From Nostoc sp. FACHB-892 (lineage in GTDB: Bacteria > Cyanobacteriota > Cyanobacteriia > Cyanobacteriales > Nostocaceae), in the NCBI RefSeq assembly GCF_014698795.1, contig NZ_JACJTR010000012.1, positions 156,400-220,399 on the forward strand: DNA of 64,000 bases. Direction: 5' to 3'. The translations under genes were made by a program, and so were the position numbers. Every line of letters starts with the position of its first letter. The stretch's first letter is position 1. The notes below the pieces were generated by a model. The model was not told the origin of the DNA, ran no database searches, and saw nothing but the letters and a program-made list of their open reading frames with translations. Below, piece by piece: positions 55,610-64,000 of this stretch.

Positions 55610-57229
55610 ATGGTTAATAATTTGTATCGTCGTCGTCGTTTTATTCAAGGTGCCGCCTTTTTCGGTGCTGGTTTAGCAGTTTCAGCAGGAAGTCCTATTT
55701 ATCGGACAAGTGCTACTAGTAATTATGAGGACACAGAAGCGCTAATTATAGGTAGTGGCTTTGGTGGGTCTATCGCATCTCTACGTTTGGCACAAGCTGG
55801 TATTCAAACACTAGTATTGGAGCGAGGCCGTCGTTGGAATATTCGCTCTGATGGGAACACTTTTGCTGATTTCCGTAATCCTGATGGTCGAAGTGCTTGG
55901 CTGAGTCCAACAAATTTATTTGGTCAGTCTGTAGACGTGTATACAGGAGTGTTAGAGACCTTAAATGAAGATGGCGTTACTGTTTTAGCTGGTGCTGGCG
56001 TTGGAGGCGGTTCTTTAGTTTACAACGCTATTATTTACCAACCTATTCGCGAGTTATTTTATAGAGTTTTTCCTCGTTCAATTAGCTACAAGGAAATGGA
56101 TGAAATTTACTATCCTCGCGTTCTTTCAATGTTGAGGGCAGCACCAATACCAGACGACGTTTTAAAGACTGATTATTATGAGACAACGCGATTTTTACTG
56201 GAAAACGGAAAGAAAGCAGGCTTACCTACTCGATTACTAGATTTAGCTGTTGATTGGGATATAGTTCGTCAAGAAATTCGAGGAGAAAAGATTCCTTCTG
56301 CTCTTCAGGGTGAACATTGGTTTGGTATTAATAGTGGAGCAAAAAATAGCCTAGATCGCAATTACTTACTTCAAGCAGAACAAACTGGATTAGTAAAGGT
56401 TTTACCTTTACATATAGTCACAGAAATTTCTGAATTACCGCGACGTGGTTATCGAGTTAAATGCCATGAAATTGATGAAAGAGGAGAAGTAATTCAGTCA
56501 AAAACTTTTACCTGTCGCTACTTGTTTTTAGCAGCTGGTTCTATGGGGACTTCTAAACTTTTGCTCAAGGCTAAAGAAAAAGGCACATTACCTAGATTGA
56601 AGCCTAGTGTCGGACAAAATTGGAATAATAATGGAGACATGGTTGCCCAACGTTCAAATTTACCAAAGCCTGTAATTGGCAGAGGGGGTCCGTCAGGCGC
56701 TGTCGTGGAAAACATTAATAATACTCAAAATCCGATTAGTCTGATGAATCTGGAAGATTGGTCTGGTGGCGCAGGAACACAAAGGTGTCTGACTTTGGCT
56801 ATGACAAAACCAAAAGGATTTTTCACCTACGATCGGTCTACAGATGATGTCAAGTTACACTGGCCTGAACAAGAAAATAGAGATAATTTATTAGCTGCAA
56901 AAGTTACTTATACAACTCTTGATGGCTCGATTACCACCCCTACTACAACACCAAAGACAGACGTTAGTGCCTCTATCTGTGCCCATCCTTTAGGAGGCGC
57001 TGTCATGGGTAAAGTGTGCGATCAATACGGTCGGGTGTTGAATTATCAAGGTTTGTATGTTGTTGATGGTGCGCTGATTCCTGGGCCTACTGCATGTACA
57101 AATCCTTCCTTCACTATTGCAGCTATAGCAGAACGTTGTATGGAGAAAATCATTGCAGAAGATATTCATAATAAAAGATATGCTCTTCAAAGAAACGATC
57201 ATTCTCAGTTTGTTGCAGCTAGGGACTAA
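55610..57229 (+). CDS. Tat-exported GMC oxidoreductase, paralog of preceding gene
   Basis: A 539-residue paralog, colinear with the upstream gene. Tat signal YRRRRFIQGAAFFGAGLAVS; FAD motif EALIIGSGFGGSIASLRL; GAGVGGGSLVYNAI; C-terminal HPLGGAVMGKVCD and CTNPSFTIAAIAERC. Both catalytic regions (His in HPLGG, Asn in TNP) are present. It starts 219 bases after the first copy on the same strand; the two may be one transcript from motif A. TAGAGGTAT precedes the ATG. Divergence suggests different substrates or a heteromeric enzyme. Confidence 0.9.
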   Translation: MVNNLYRRRRFIQGAAFFGAGLAVSAGSPIYRTSATSNYEDTEALIIGSGFGGSIASLRLAQAGIQTLVLERGRRWNIRSDGNTFADFRNPDGRSAWLSPTNLFGQSVDVYTGVLETLNEDGVTVLAGAGVGGGSLVYNAIIYQPIRELFYRVFPRSISYKEMDEIYYPRVLSMLRAAPIPDDVLKTDYYETTRFLLENGKKAGLPTRLLDLAVDWDIVRQEIRGEKIPSALQGEHWFGINSGAKNSLDRNYLLQAEQTGLVKVLPLHIVTEISELPRRGYRVKCHEIDERGEVIQSKTFTCRYLFLAAGSMGTSKLLLKAKEKGTLPRLKPSVGQNWNNNGDMVAQRSNLPKPVIGRGGPSGAVVENINNTQNPISLMNLEDWSGGAGTQRCLTLAMTKPKGFFTYDRSTDDVKLHWPEQENRDNLLAAKVTYTTLDGSITTPTTTPKTDVSASICAHPLGGAVMGKVCDQYGRVLNYQGLYVVDGALIPGPTACTNPSFTIAAIAERCMEKIIAEDIHNKRYALQRNDHSQFVAARD

Positions 57230-57353
57230 GAATATTCAAATTATAAACATGGCTGCATTTTCAAGGTTTTGTTCGTAAAAGGATTTCCTGGTTTTTAAGT
57301 AGGGAAAGCAACTATTTTGATTGGTATAAGCTAGCACATCTAAACTACAAGCA

Positions 57354-59060
57354 ATGAGAAATAGTTATTTATCCCTTGCTCAAGGTGTAAGCATCCTTTG
57401 TCTAACTTTACAAAGCGCTTCTGTGCTGGCTGAAACATTACAACCTCCTGCCAGTTCTGAGCCAGTTGTAAACCCTACCATTCTGGAAGTACAAGCCAGT
57501 GTCATTGAAGCATTGGAGCCTACTTCAGAGATACTTAGCTTGATGACTCAGACTGCGGCTGAAGCCGTTCCTCAAGATGAGATTTTCCATACACTTTCTT
57601 CTGAAGCCCAAGTTACCTCTGTGAGCCAACTTGCAGATGTGCAGCCTGCTGATTGGGCTTTCCAGGCACTCCAATCTTTGATTGAGCGCTATGGAGTTAT
57701 TGCAGGCTATCCTGATGGCTCTTACCGAGGCAATTCAACTATGACCCGTTATGAGTTTGCTGCTGGAATCAAAGCAGTACTTGAGCGAGTACAAGAGTTG
57801 ATTGCATCTGGAGTAGAAACGCAAGTAACCCGCGAAGACTTGTTAACATTGCAACAACTGCAAAAAGATTTTGCAATCGAACTGGCAAGTTTGCAAAATC
57901 GTGTAGATAATCTGGAAGCTAATACGGCAAAGCTAGAAGCCAATCGGTTTTCCACTACCACCAAGCTTACAGGGCTAGTTGTAGCTGCTGTTACTGGAGG
58001 GGGTTTCAGTGGCGATCGCATTATCGATCCTAAAGGTGCAGAAATTGCCAATCAGAACCCAAATGCCACCTTTGTTTATCGTGCTTCCCTAAATCTTAAT
58101 ACCAGCTTTGGCGGAACTGATTCGTTGTTAGTCCGTTTAGAGGCAGGTAGCGGTTTAGGGGACGATAATGCCGCAGGATTTTTAGAGCCGACTTTTGGTA
58201 GCGTCCTAGATTTTTCTTATCGTTCAGCTATCAATGACGAAGTTTTACTGACTCGTCTCTACTACAGCTTTATGCCCTTTAAGGACTTGAAAGTAACTCT
58301 AGGCCCAACAATTACCGCCCCAGATTTTGTTGACAGGAATAGTTACGCTAACCAAGGTCACTTAGACTTCTCTACTCTGGCATTAACGAATAACTATATT
58401 CTTTTGCCTGTTTTAAATTTGGGAGCTGGGGCATTCATGGAATGGAACCCAGGAGGAGGGGCATTTAAAATGCGAGCAGTTTATGTGGCTGGAGATGCCG
58501 CAAACCCTAATCCTAATAGCCAGAGTTCTCGTACTAGTGTATCGCCTCTAGTTAACTTATTATTTTCTGATGGGGATGGAGAAAGTAGCTTGTTTAAAGA
58601 TCCTTATCAAGGGACTGTTGAACTAGAGTATGCACCCTCTAGTGCATTCGCTGTGCGTCTTCAGTACAGTGGCGGCAATCTATTTGATGGTCGATTTGAT
58701 GTTTTTGGGGCAAACATTGAACTAGCGCTCTCGCAACAACTAGCTATTTTTGGTCGTTACGGCTATGGCCGCTACAATAACACTGATTTTGGCGACATTC
58801 AGCCTAATTACTGGATGGCAGGGTTAGCGCTCCAAGACCTGTTTGTACCAAGCTCTTTGGCTGGTATTGCCGTAGCCCAGCCCTTTATTGAAAATGCAGT
58901 GGGCAACGCTACACAGACTAACATCGAAGCATTTTACAATCTACCACTTAGCGACAATATTCGGATTACACCTGTAGTACAACTTATTACTAACCCTGCT
59001 AATCAGGAAAGCAACGGTACGATTGTTACAGGTACTTTACGAACAAGCATATTCTTTTAA
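57354..59060 (+). CDS. SLH-domain OprB-type porin
   Basis: A 568-residue outer-membrane protein. Signal peptide LAQGVSILCLTLQSASVLAE; SLH domain about 88-150 (VSQLADVQPADWAFQALQSL, YPDGSYRGNSTMTRYEFAAGI), a coiled stretch (about 155-200), then a beta-barrel with alternating strands ending in VTGTLRTSIFF, whose final Phe is typical of outer-membrane insertion. This is the cyanobacterial iron-uptake/carbohydrate-selective porin family. The context after two periplasmic oxidases and before a lactonase-like lipoprotein suggests passage of their substrate or product. Confidence 0.92.
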   Translation: MRNSYLSLAQGVSILCLTLQSASVLAETLQPPASSEPVVNPTILEVQASVIEALEPTSEILSLMTQTAAEAVPQDEIFHTLSSEAQVTSVSQLADVQPADWAFQALQSLIERYGVIAGYPDGSYRGNSTMTRYEFAAGIKAVLERVQELIASGVETQVTREDLLTLQQLQKDFAIELASLQNRVDNLEANTAKLEANRFSTTTKLTGLVVAAVTGGGFSGDRIIDPKGAEIANQNPNATFVYRASLNLNTSFGGTDSLLVRLEAGSGLGDDNAAGFLEPTFGSVLDFSYRSAINDEVLLTRLYYSFMPFKDLKVTLGPTITAPDFVDRNSYANQGHLDFSTLALTNNYILLPVLNLGAGAFMEWNPGGGAFKMRAVYVAGDAANPNPNSQSSRTSVSPLVNLLFSDGDGESSLFKDPYQGTVELEYAPSSAFAVRLQYSGGNLFDGRFDVFGANIELALSQQLAIFGRYGYGRYNNTDFGDIQPNYWMAGLALQDLFVPSSLAGIAVAQPFIENAVGNATQTNIEAFYNLPLSDNIRITPVVQLITNPANQESNGTIVTGTLRTSIFF

Positions 59061-59091
59061 AACAACCACCACAAAAAGAGGTTTTTCTGTG

Positions 59092-60129
59092 ATGCGGAAA
59101 TTTTCTTTGATGGTTTTGGGCTGTGTACAAATTTTGCTACTGGCTTCTTGCCGTTATACTTCCCAGAACGCCACATCTACCTCTGCACAGGCAGCAACGC
59201 AGCTTATAGATACGGCTGTAGCTGCTGCTTCCTTATCTGAAATAAGATTACCGCCAGCATATCTTATTTCACCAATCAAGGTTTTGCAGAGCGACAAATA
59301 CTCTGAGGGAATTGTCTTAGACGGTGAGGGCAACCTCTACTTCTCTCAAACTAAAGCGGGGACAATCACAGTTGTAACTTCTGAAGGCTTGACTAAAATT
59401 TGGGCTACACTCCCAGGTGCTAACGGTCACAAGATTATGCCCGATGGTACTCATATTGTTGCTGCCAAAAACTCGGTAGTACAGCTAGATGCTGACGGCA
59501 AGCTCCTGAAAGTGATTGCGAAGGAATTTAATGGCAAGCCCTTGGTGTATCCTAATGACATTACTATTGATTCATCGGCAGGAAGTTTTTACTTCACCGA
59601 CTCCGGTAACTCAAACCCCCAGACTCCAAACGGCGCAGTTTACTATGTGGATTCTACAGGAAAGATTAACTTAGTCAGTACTGGATTGGCTTTTGCCAAT
59701 GGTATTATTCTTAGTCACGATCGCAAGCGGCTATTTGTTAGCGAAAGCAATAAGAATCAAATCTTGGCCTATGACATACTGTCACCGGGAAAGGTCGGTT
59801 CGCAGAAAGTCTTTGCCCAACTCCCTGTCAAACAGGGAGAGCAAATCGACAATAAACCTGATGGGATATGCAAAGATCCGATGGGGAACCTTTACGTGGC
59901 TCACTATGGCATGGGTCAAGTCCAGGTTCTCAATCCTGAGGGCAAGCTGATCCGCCGATATTCAACTGGTAATCTCACCACTAGCAATTGCGCTTTTGCA
60001 GGCCCGAAGCTCGACCAACTATTTGTGACTGGCGGTATAAAAACAGAAGACGGCTATGGAGGAATATTCCGCTTGGATATTGGCATACTCGGATTAGATA
60101 CCCGCCAAATGGGAACAGATTCCCGTTAA
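59092..60129 (+). CDS. SMP-30/gluconolactonase-like lipoprotein
   Basis: About 345 residues. Lipoprotein signal KFSLMVLGCVQILLLASC with the lipobox Cys, a linker, then a six-bladed propeller of the SMP-30/gluconolactonase/LRE family (VLDGEGNLYFSQTKAGTI, PNDITIDSSAGSFYFTDSGN, FANGIILSHDRKRLFVSES, PDGICKDPMGNLYVAH). Acidic residues EGIV, PND and PDG fit the family's metal site. It may hydrolyse a lactone made by the GMC enzymes. The ATG at 59092 gives the signal peptide; AGAGG lies upstream. It begins 31 bases after the porin stop. Confidence 0.88.
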   Translation: MRKFSLMVLGCVQILLLASCRYTSQNATSTSAQAATQLIDTAVAAASLSEIRLPPAYLISPIKVLQSDKYSEGIVLDGEGNLYFSQTKAGTITVVTSEGLTKIWATLPGANGHKIMPDGTHIVAAKNSVVQLDADGKLLKVIAKEFNGKPLVYPNDITIDSSAGSFYFTDSGNSNPQTPNGAVYYVDSTGKINLVSTGLAFANGIILSHDRKRLFVSESNKNQILAYDILSPGKVGSQKVFAQLPVKQGEQIDNKPDGICKDPMGNLYVAHYGMGQVQVLNPEGKLIRRYSTGNLTTSNCAFAGPKLDQLFVTGGIKTEDGYGGIFRLDIGILGLDTRQMGTDSR

Positions 60130-60518
60130 TCGCTACTTTGCCAAAGTAATACAAACAAGGTCTTAGTGAGTGTAAGTATGAAATTTTGGAATTTCATACT
60201 CGTATTTAGCAATGCTAAGTTTTTGATTGAATAAGTCGATTTTAAAACTTAGTTCGGTATAAAGTAGAACCGAAAAAATGCAAACTTATTCCAAAATTTT
60301 AACCATTGTGTTTGTAGTTGAATTTTGTAATTCTTAAACTAGAAAAAAATTAGGATGGCAATTAGCAAAAACAGCTAAATAATCACAGTTCCTCTTAATT
60401 TTTACACAGCAAGCAAATCTAGTTAACCAAACTTTCCCCACTATATAATCCAGCTACTAAGGAGAAAACACTAACCGCCTAAGTAACATATTCAACAACA
60501 AACTCAAAGGAGAGACGC
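60130..60518. other. Intergenic region with conserved motif A
   Basis: AT-rich with no coding frame. It contains motif A copy 2 (60271-60335) and AAGGAG words. It separates the GMC/porin/lactonase run from the two SDR genes. Confidence 0.5.
60271..60335 (+). promoter_or_regulatory. Conserved non-coding motif A, copy 2
   Basis: Begins CGAAAAAATGCAAACTTATT, includes TTTTAACCATTG and ends AATTCTT. The first 38 bases match the copy at 53514 in 33 positions. It lies about 185 bases upstream of the SDR ATG at 60519, a spacing comparable to copy 1 before the GMC gene (about 225 bases). Confidence 0.55.
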
Positions 60519-61235
60519 ATGAATTTGCAAAATAAAGTTGTTATTATCACTGGGGCTAGTGGTGGGATCGGCGAGGCAGTTGCCAAGGAGTTAGATGCAG
60601 CAGGTATGAGTCTAGTACTCACAGCGCGATCGCAAGATAAACTCGAACGGCTGGCCTCTAAACTACAAAACGCCAAAGTTGTTCCGGGTGAGATCACAAA
60701 CCCTGAATTGCCACAAAAATTGATAGATTTTGCTATCCAAACTTTTGGTCAACTTGACGTAGTTTTCAACAATGCAGGTGTAATGACTATAGGGCCAATT
60801 GAAAGTGTTGATATCGAAGCAATCTGCCAGATGGTTCGAGTCAATGTGGAATCTGCTTATAGAATAGCTTACACAGCATTGAGACACTTTAAGCAATCTG
60901 GCAGTGGATTTTTGATCAATACTTCAAGTATTGCTGGACTAAAAACAGCTCCAGAATTAGGCGCTTACTGCGGTACTAAATTTGCTATTGAGGCCTTTAC
61001 AGATTCCCTGCGCGTGGAACTTGCAGGAACCGACATTCGTGTATCAAGCATTGCTCCAGGTACTGTGGATACTGGCTTATACGAGAAGTGGGGTGAGGAG
61101 CAAAAGAGTTTCGTTTATTCCGGAGGTGTACTGCAATCGGCGGACATCGCCCGTTGCGTTCGTTTCATATTAGAACAGCCAGGTAACGTTCTGATTCCCA
61201 GGCTCATGGTAGTTCCAGCCGCTGAACCAGTATAA
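60519..61235 (+). CDS. SDR family oxidoreductase (serine dehydrogenase/YdfG-like)
   Basis: A 238-residue classical SDR. TGASGGIGEAVAKEL cofactor loop, NNAGVMTIG, catalytic Ser in FLINTSSIAG, YCGTKFAIEAF (Tyr and Lys). The middle lacks the long insertion of FabG; the C-terminal tail ILEQPGNVLIPRLMVVPA resembles NADP-dependent serine/3-hydroxy acid dehydrogenases. AAGGAGAGA lies 8-9 bases before the ATG. It heads a pair of SDR genes 58 bases apart, preceded by motif A; the substrate is unknown. Confidence 0.92.
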   Translation: MNLQNKVVIITGASGGIGEAVAKELDAAGMSLVLTARSQDKLERLASKLQNAKVVPGEITNPELPQKLIDFAIQTFGQLDVVFNNAGVMTIGPIESVDIEAICQMVRVNVESAYRIAYTALRHFKQSGSGFLINTSSIAGLKTAPELGAYCGTKFAIEAFTDSLRVELAGTDIRVSSIAPGTVDTGLYEKWGEEQKSFVYSGGVLQSADIARCVRFILEQPGNVLIPRLMVVPAAEPV

Positions 61236-61293
61236 AGCTATGGTGAGTAGGTTTTAATTTACGCTCTAGAAAGAAAATACAAAGGATACAATC

Positions 61294-62043
61294 ATGACTA
61301 CAGAAAAAAGAGTTGCACTGATTACAGGAAGCTACAAAGGTCTTGGCTTTGAGATTGCTAAAAAATTGGCAAAGCTTGACAATATTCAAGTGATTATAAC
61401 TGGTCGCGACAAAGCAAAAGGATTAGAAGCTCGTGAAAAATTGGCCATGCAAGGTCAGGAAGTAGACTATTTACCTCTTGATGTCACTGATGATAAAAGT
61501 GTTGAAGACTTTGTAACTGCATTACGCAAACAGTATGGGCGAGTAGATATATTAGTCAATAATGCAGGGGTCAACCCTGCAAAAGAACCTGAGGAAAGCA
61601 GTCTTCTTACTGCTAAATTGGATACAGTTATCTCGACATTTACAGTCAATACAGTTGGTTCTTTACGCGTGTCTCAAGCACTAATTCCCCTGATGAAAGA
61701 GCGTAATTATGGACGCATTGTTAATGTATCCACTGAAATGGCATCCTTGAATTTTATTAGTAATGATTTTTATCCCCTTGCTCCCTCATATCGGCTGTCA
61801 AAAATTGGTTTAAATGGAGTGGCTTCTTTATTGGCGAAGGAATTAAAGGGCACTAATATTTTAGTCAATAACTATTCTCCTGGATGGATGAAAACTGATA
61901 TTGGAGGAGCAGATGCGCCCTTGACCGCAGAGGAAGGTGCAGAAACAGCTGTTTATTTAGCTACACTGCCAGATGGTGGGCCTCAAGGGGGCTTTTTTGC
62001 AGAGATGAGAAAGTTTGGTGGACCCTTTCCTTTGCCTTGGTAA
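61294..62043 (+). CDS. SDR family oxidoreductase (carbonyl-reductase-like)
   Basis: A 249-residue SDR with TGSYKGLGFEIAKKL, NNAGVNPAKEP, Ser in IVNVSTEM, Tyr and Lys in PSYRLSKIGLNG, and the tail NYSPGWMKTDIGG. The TGS-x-KGLGFEI pattern and the final YLATLPDGGPQGGFF are typical of carbonyl-reductase-like SDRs (CBR1 relatives) that reduce ketones or aldehydes with NADPH. AAAGGATAC precedes the ATG. It follows the other SDR by 58 bases on the same strand, so likely the same transcript. Confidence 0.92.
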   Translation: MTTEKRVALITGSYKGLGFEIAKKLAKLDNIQVIITGRDKAKGLEAREKLAMQGQEVDYLPLDVTDDKSVEDFVTALRKQYGRVDILVNNAGVNPAKEPEESSLLTAKLDTVISTFTVNTVGSLRVSQALIPLMKERNYGRIVNVSTEMASLNFISNDFYPLAPSYRLSKIGLNGVASLLAKELKGTNILVNNYSPGWMKTDIGGADAPLTAEEGAETAVYLATLPDGGPQGGFFAEMRKFGGPFPLPW

Positions 62044-62171
62044 TAGTTCCTTCAGGATAATGTGAGTCGATACTGGATAATATCAAGTCCCGATGAACAC
62101 TTATAATAAGCAAATGGACATGATAAATACTGGAATTTCAACAGCATCCTGAAGTTTAGATATATGTGAAT

Positions 62172-62195
62172 AAAGCCTGCCGAAAGCAGGCTTTT
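62172..62195 (+). terminator. Hairpin terminator after the SDR pair
   Basis: AAAGCCTGC and GCAGGCTTT form a perfect 9-base stem with a short loop, ending in TTTT then AAGATT. It lies 129 bases after the SDR stop and fits a rho-independent terminator. Confidence 0.75.
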
Positions 62196-62368
62196 AAGAT
62201 TAGGAGTACTCTATATAAAAACTTACAGCAAATTTGAACTTCGTGAGGTAAATAAATACCCTAACCATATGTTTAAGATTATTAATTTTCAAATATCAAT
62301 AGACGAAAATTTTATATTTTGTAGACTTAGACTAAGATTTGTTGGAAAAATGAAAACTCAGCTATACA
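62196..62368. other. Short AT-rich spacer before VirB10-like gene
   Basis: No gene or clear repeat; probably the promoter of the VirB10-like gene. Confidence 0.35.
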
Positions 62369-63835
62369 ATGGTTCAATATTCAATTAATTCAAAAACTTC
62401 CGCACAAGATATCTATACTCCAAGCTCGGATAATCCCTTACTAGAAGTAGACTCTTTAGATTCGGAATCACAAATGGTAAGATTGGTTGGCTTTGCAGAA
62501 GAATCTCTTGTTATTGAAGTCCCGGCTTTAGAAGATTCTACTGCTTTAGAGCAGCCAGTTTCACAACCACAAAAACTTGAGACTAAACAACTCCTCTTAT
62601 CTAACTCGTTTGCCAAGTTAGGCTTGGTGGGGACTGCTACCTTAGCTATAGTTTTGTTAGCGGCTGGGTTTTTATCTCAGCTGATGGACACCAGCAGTCA
62701 AAAGTCAAGAAATAATATTATTGTCTTACAAGTGCGATCACAACTAACTACTGTATCCAGTTCTCAAGGACTAGAAGAAGAAATAGAAATTTTAAAAACA
62801 AAATTAGCCTTGACTGAACAAGCAGAATTGATCAAAACCACACAACAAAACCTTAAAACTAAAAAATTAAAGCTTCCTCATCTTCTAGTCACTTTAGATA
62901 TAGAATCATCAGGTGATTCTAGAAATAAACAGCCAATGACGCTGCGAAGAATGTCAACACCTATACAAAAACTTTCTCGGTCTGGGATAGTCACAGTTAA
63001 ACGAGTACCTCAACCTTCACAGATGGCAAATGTGAAGCCAGACACTCAACCAGTCATTGATTTCACTCCAGCACCGACACAAAACCCAATCAAAGAATAG
63101 ACAAGGTTAGCAAATTTAGGTAGCTATGGTCAGATAAATTTCACTGGTAAATTTAATAGTAAAATTGCTGCTTATATACCTTCACAAATTACCCAGGTAG
63201 CGCGAAAGATACCAAATTCTAATCTTAACCAAATCCAACCACAGACAACTTTTATGGGAAGCCAAGCACAATCACCAAATCCAAAATTGGTAGCAGTGGG
63301 GGCTAGCGCTAAAGCTGTATTAGCAACAGCTGTATTTGGGGAAACTACTAAAGCAAAGAGTAACAAAAATCAAGATGAAAACAAAAACATATTTGTTGTG
63401 CGTTTGAAACAACCACTAAAATCTGTAGATGGTGCGATCGCTTTACCTGCTAACACCGAGTTATTAACTGAAGTCCGTTCTATTTCCCAACAGGGTTTAC
63501 TAAAGCTGGATGTAGTGAAAGCTATTGTACAAAATAATCGTACCCTCACAGAAAAAAGCTTACCGCAAAATGCTATGATTATTCGCGCTCCCCAAGGTAA
63601 ACCTTTAATAGCAAACCAATTTCCCAATCAAGGGTCATCCATTACTGGGATGGATGTAGGGCTATTTTTCTTAGGTGCTGCTAGTAAAGCAGGAGAGTTA
63701 TATAATCGTACTGATTCCCAAATTACTATAACTAGCAACAGCACAGAATATACCACTAATAACTCTAGAGGTAACATCTTATACCAATTTAATGTGAAGC
63801 TACATATAATAAGGAGAAACAAACTCGGTAAGTGA
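62369..63835 (+). pseudogene. VirB10/TrbI-like conjugation protein split by one in-frame stop
   Basis: Two frames (62369-63100 and the part to 63835) are in the same reading frame, with only one stop (TAG at 63098-63100) between them, so together they form one 488-residue gene. N-terminal part: low-complexity cytoplasmic tail, membrane helix at about 83-105, then a coiled-coil (EEEIEILKTKLALTEQ). After the stop: TRLANLGSYGQINFTGKFNS and NIFVVRLKQPLKSVDGAIALPANTELLTEV, the VirB10/TrbI C-terminal domain that forms the type IV secretion channel across the envelope. The stop is probably a TGG to TAG change (family proteins often have Trp there; recalled, not checked). The last residues may be altered by the adjoining IS. 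Confidence 0.75.
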
Positions 63836-63843
63836 GCATACCC

Positions 63844-64000
63844 ATGAGTCGCCCATTTAAGATTGAGATCGCCGAGAGCGAAGAGGAACTAAAAAAACGC
63901 CTACAAACAACGTCTTTGGGAAACCAGAAAGAAAAGTTACAGATGTTGTGGTGGCTGGCGAGTGGGCAAGTCAAGGAACAACAAGAAATAGGGCAACGTT
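63844..64000 (+). CDS. IS630-type transposase, N-terminal part (continues beyond window)
   Basis: ATG at 63844 opens a frame running off the window: SRPFKIEIAESEEELKKRLQ, then KEKLQMLWWLASGQVKEQQ, which looks like the N-terminal helix-turn-helix of IS630-family transposases common in Nostoc. The DDE catalytic domain lies outside. It begins 8 bases after the VirB10-like stop, so the IS probably inserted near the end of that gene. Its left terminal repeat could not be defined. Confidence 0.7.
   Translation, partial: MSRPFKIEIAESEEELKKRLQTTSLGNQKEKLQMLWWLASGQVKEQQEIGQR

Overview
The window looks like chromosome or large-plasmid DNA from a filamentous, heterocyst-forming cyanobacterium (Nostoc/Anabaena type; inferred). 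The signs are frequent HIP1-like GCGATCGC octamers, many Nostoc-style interspersed repeats, an SLH-domain OprB-type porin, a PEP-CTERM protein, very large Ser/Thr-kinase/AAA/GAF/PAS/histidine-kinase fusions, and IS630-type transposase pieces. I saw no rRNA, tRNA or CRISPR array.

Layout. (1) 1-4243, minus strand: an apparent operon of TPR protein, NMT1/THI5-like binding protein, ABC ATPase, permease and an FAD-linked oxidase cut by the window edge. (2) 4.5-12.9 kb, plus strand: a upp (uracil phosphoribosyltransferase) remnant, a Uma2 endonuclease, aspartate kinase with a repeat-derived in-frame linker, a 21-bp tandem repeat array, a pseudokinase-TPR protein, CorA and an acyl-CoA synthetase. 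(3) 12.9-14.4 kb: gene-poor, with a decayed IS630 transposase. (4) 14.4-21.2 kb: a 2006-aa hybrid kinase and its NarL-type response regulator. (5) 21.5-26.2 kb: a scarred accessory region mixing intact small enzymes (DsbA-like, cupin, Gfo/Idh/MocA, DUF1348) with truncated ones (alpha/beta hydrolase, amine oxidase, quinone oxidoreductase tail, SDR head, isochorismatase).

(6) 26.3-41.8 kb, all minus strand: LtrA, a cNMP-binding histidine kinase paired with a REC/thioredoxin-reductase-like protein, then a carbohydrate block: AGE-family epimerase fused to STAS, GlgX, PEP-CTERM protein, GH63-like glucosidase and an amylo-1,6-glucosidase. MalQ at 51.4 kb belongs with this block by function. (7) 42.2-49.8 kb, minus strand: SDR, an unusual aquaporin, VOC protein, a cluster of SnoaL/NTF2-like proteins (one an internal tandem duplication), a ThDP enzyme and two DJ-1/PfpI proteins. 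(8) 50.2-62.0 kb, mostly plus strand: an M24-fold protein lacking most metal ligands, MalQ (minus), two Tat-exported GMC oxidoreductases, an SLH porin, an SMP-30-like lipoprotein and two SDRs. (9) 62.4-64 kb: a VirB10/TrbI-like gene split by one in-frame stop, then the start of an IS630-type transposase.

Working idea (inference): 31-62 kb is a co-regulated stress or reserve-mobilisation locus. Glycogen and oligosaccharides are opened by GlgX, the amylo-1,6-glucosidase, GH63 and MalQ, while an envelope module (GMC oxidases, porin, lactonase-like lipoprotein) oxidises a sugar, polyol or sterol-like alcohol. Two pairs of long conserved non-coding motifs in the intergenic spaces of 49.8-60.5 kb support shared control of part of it.
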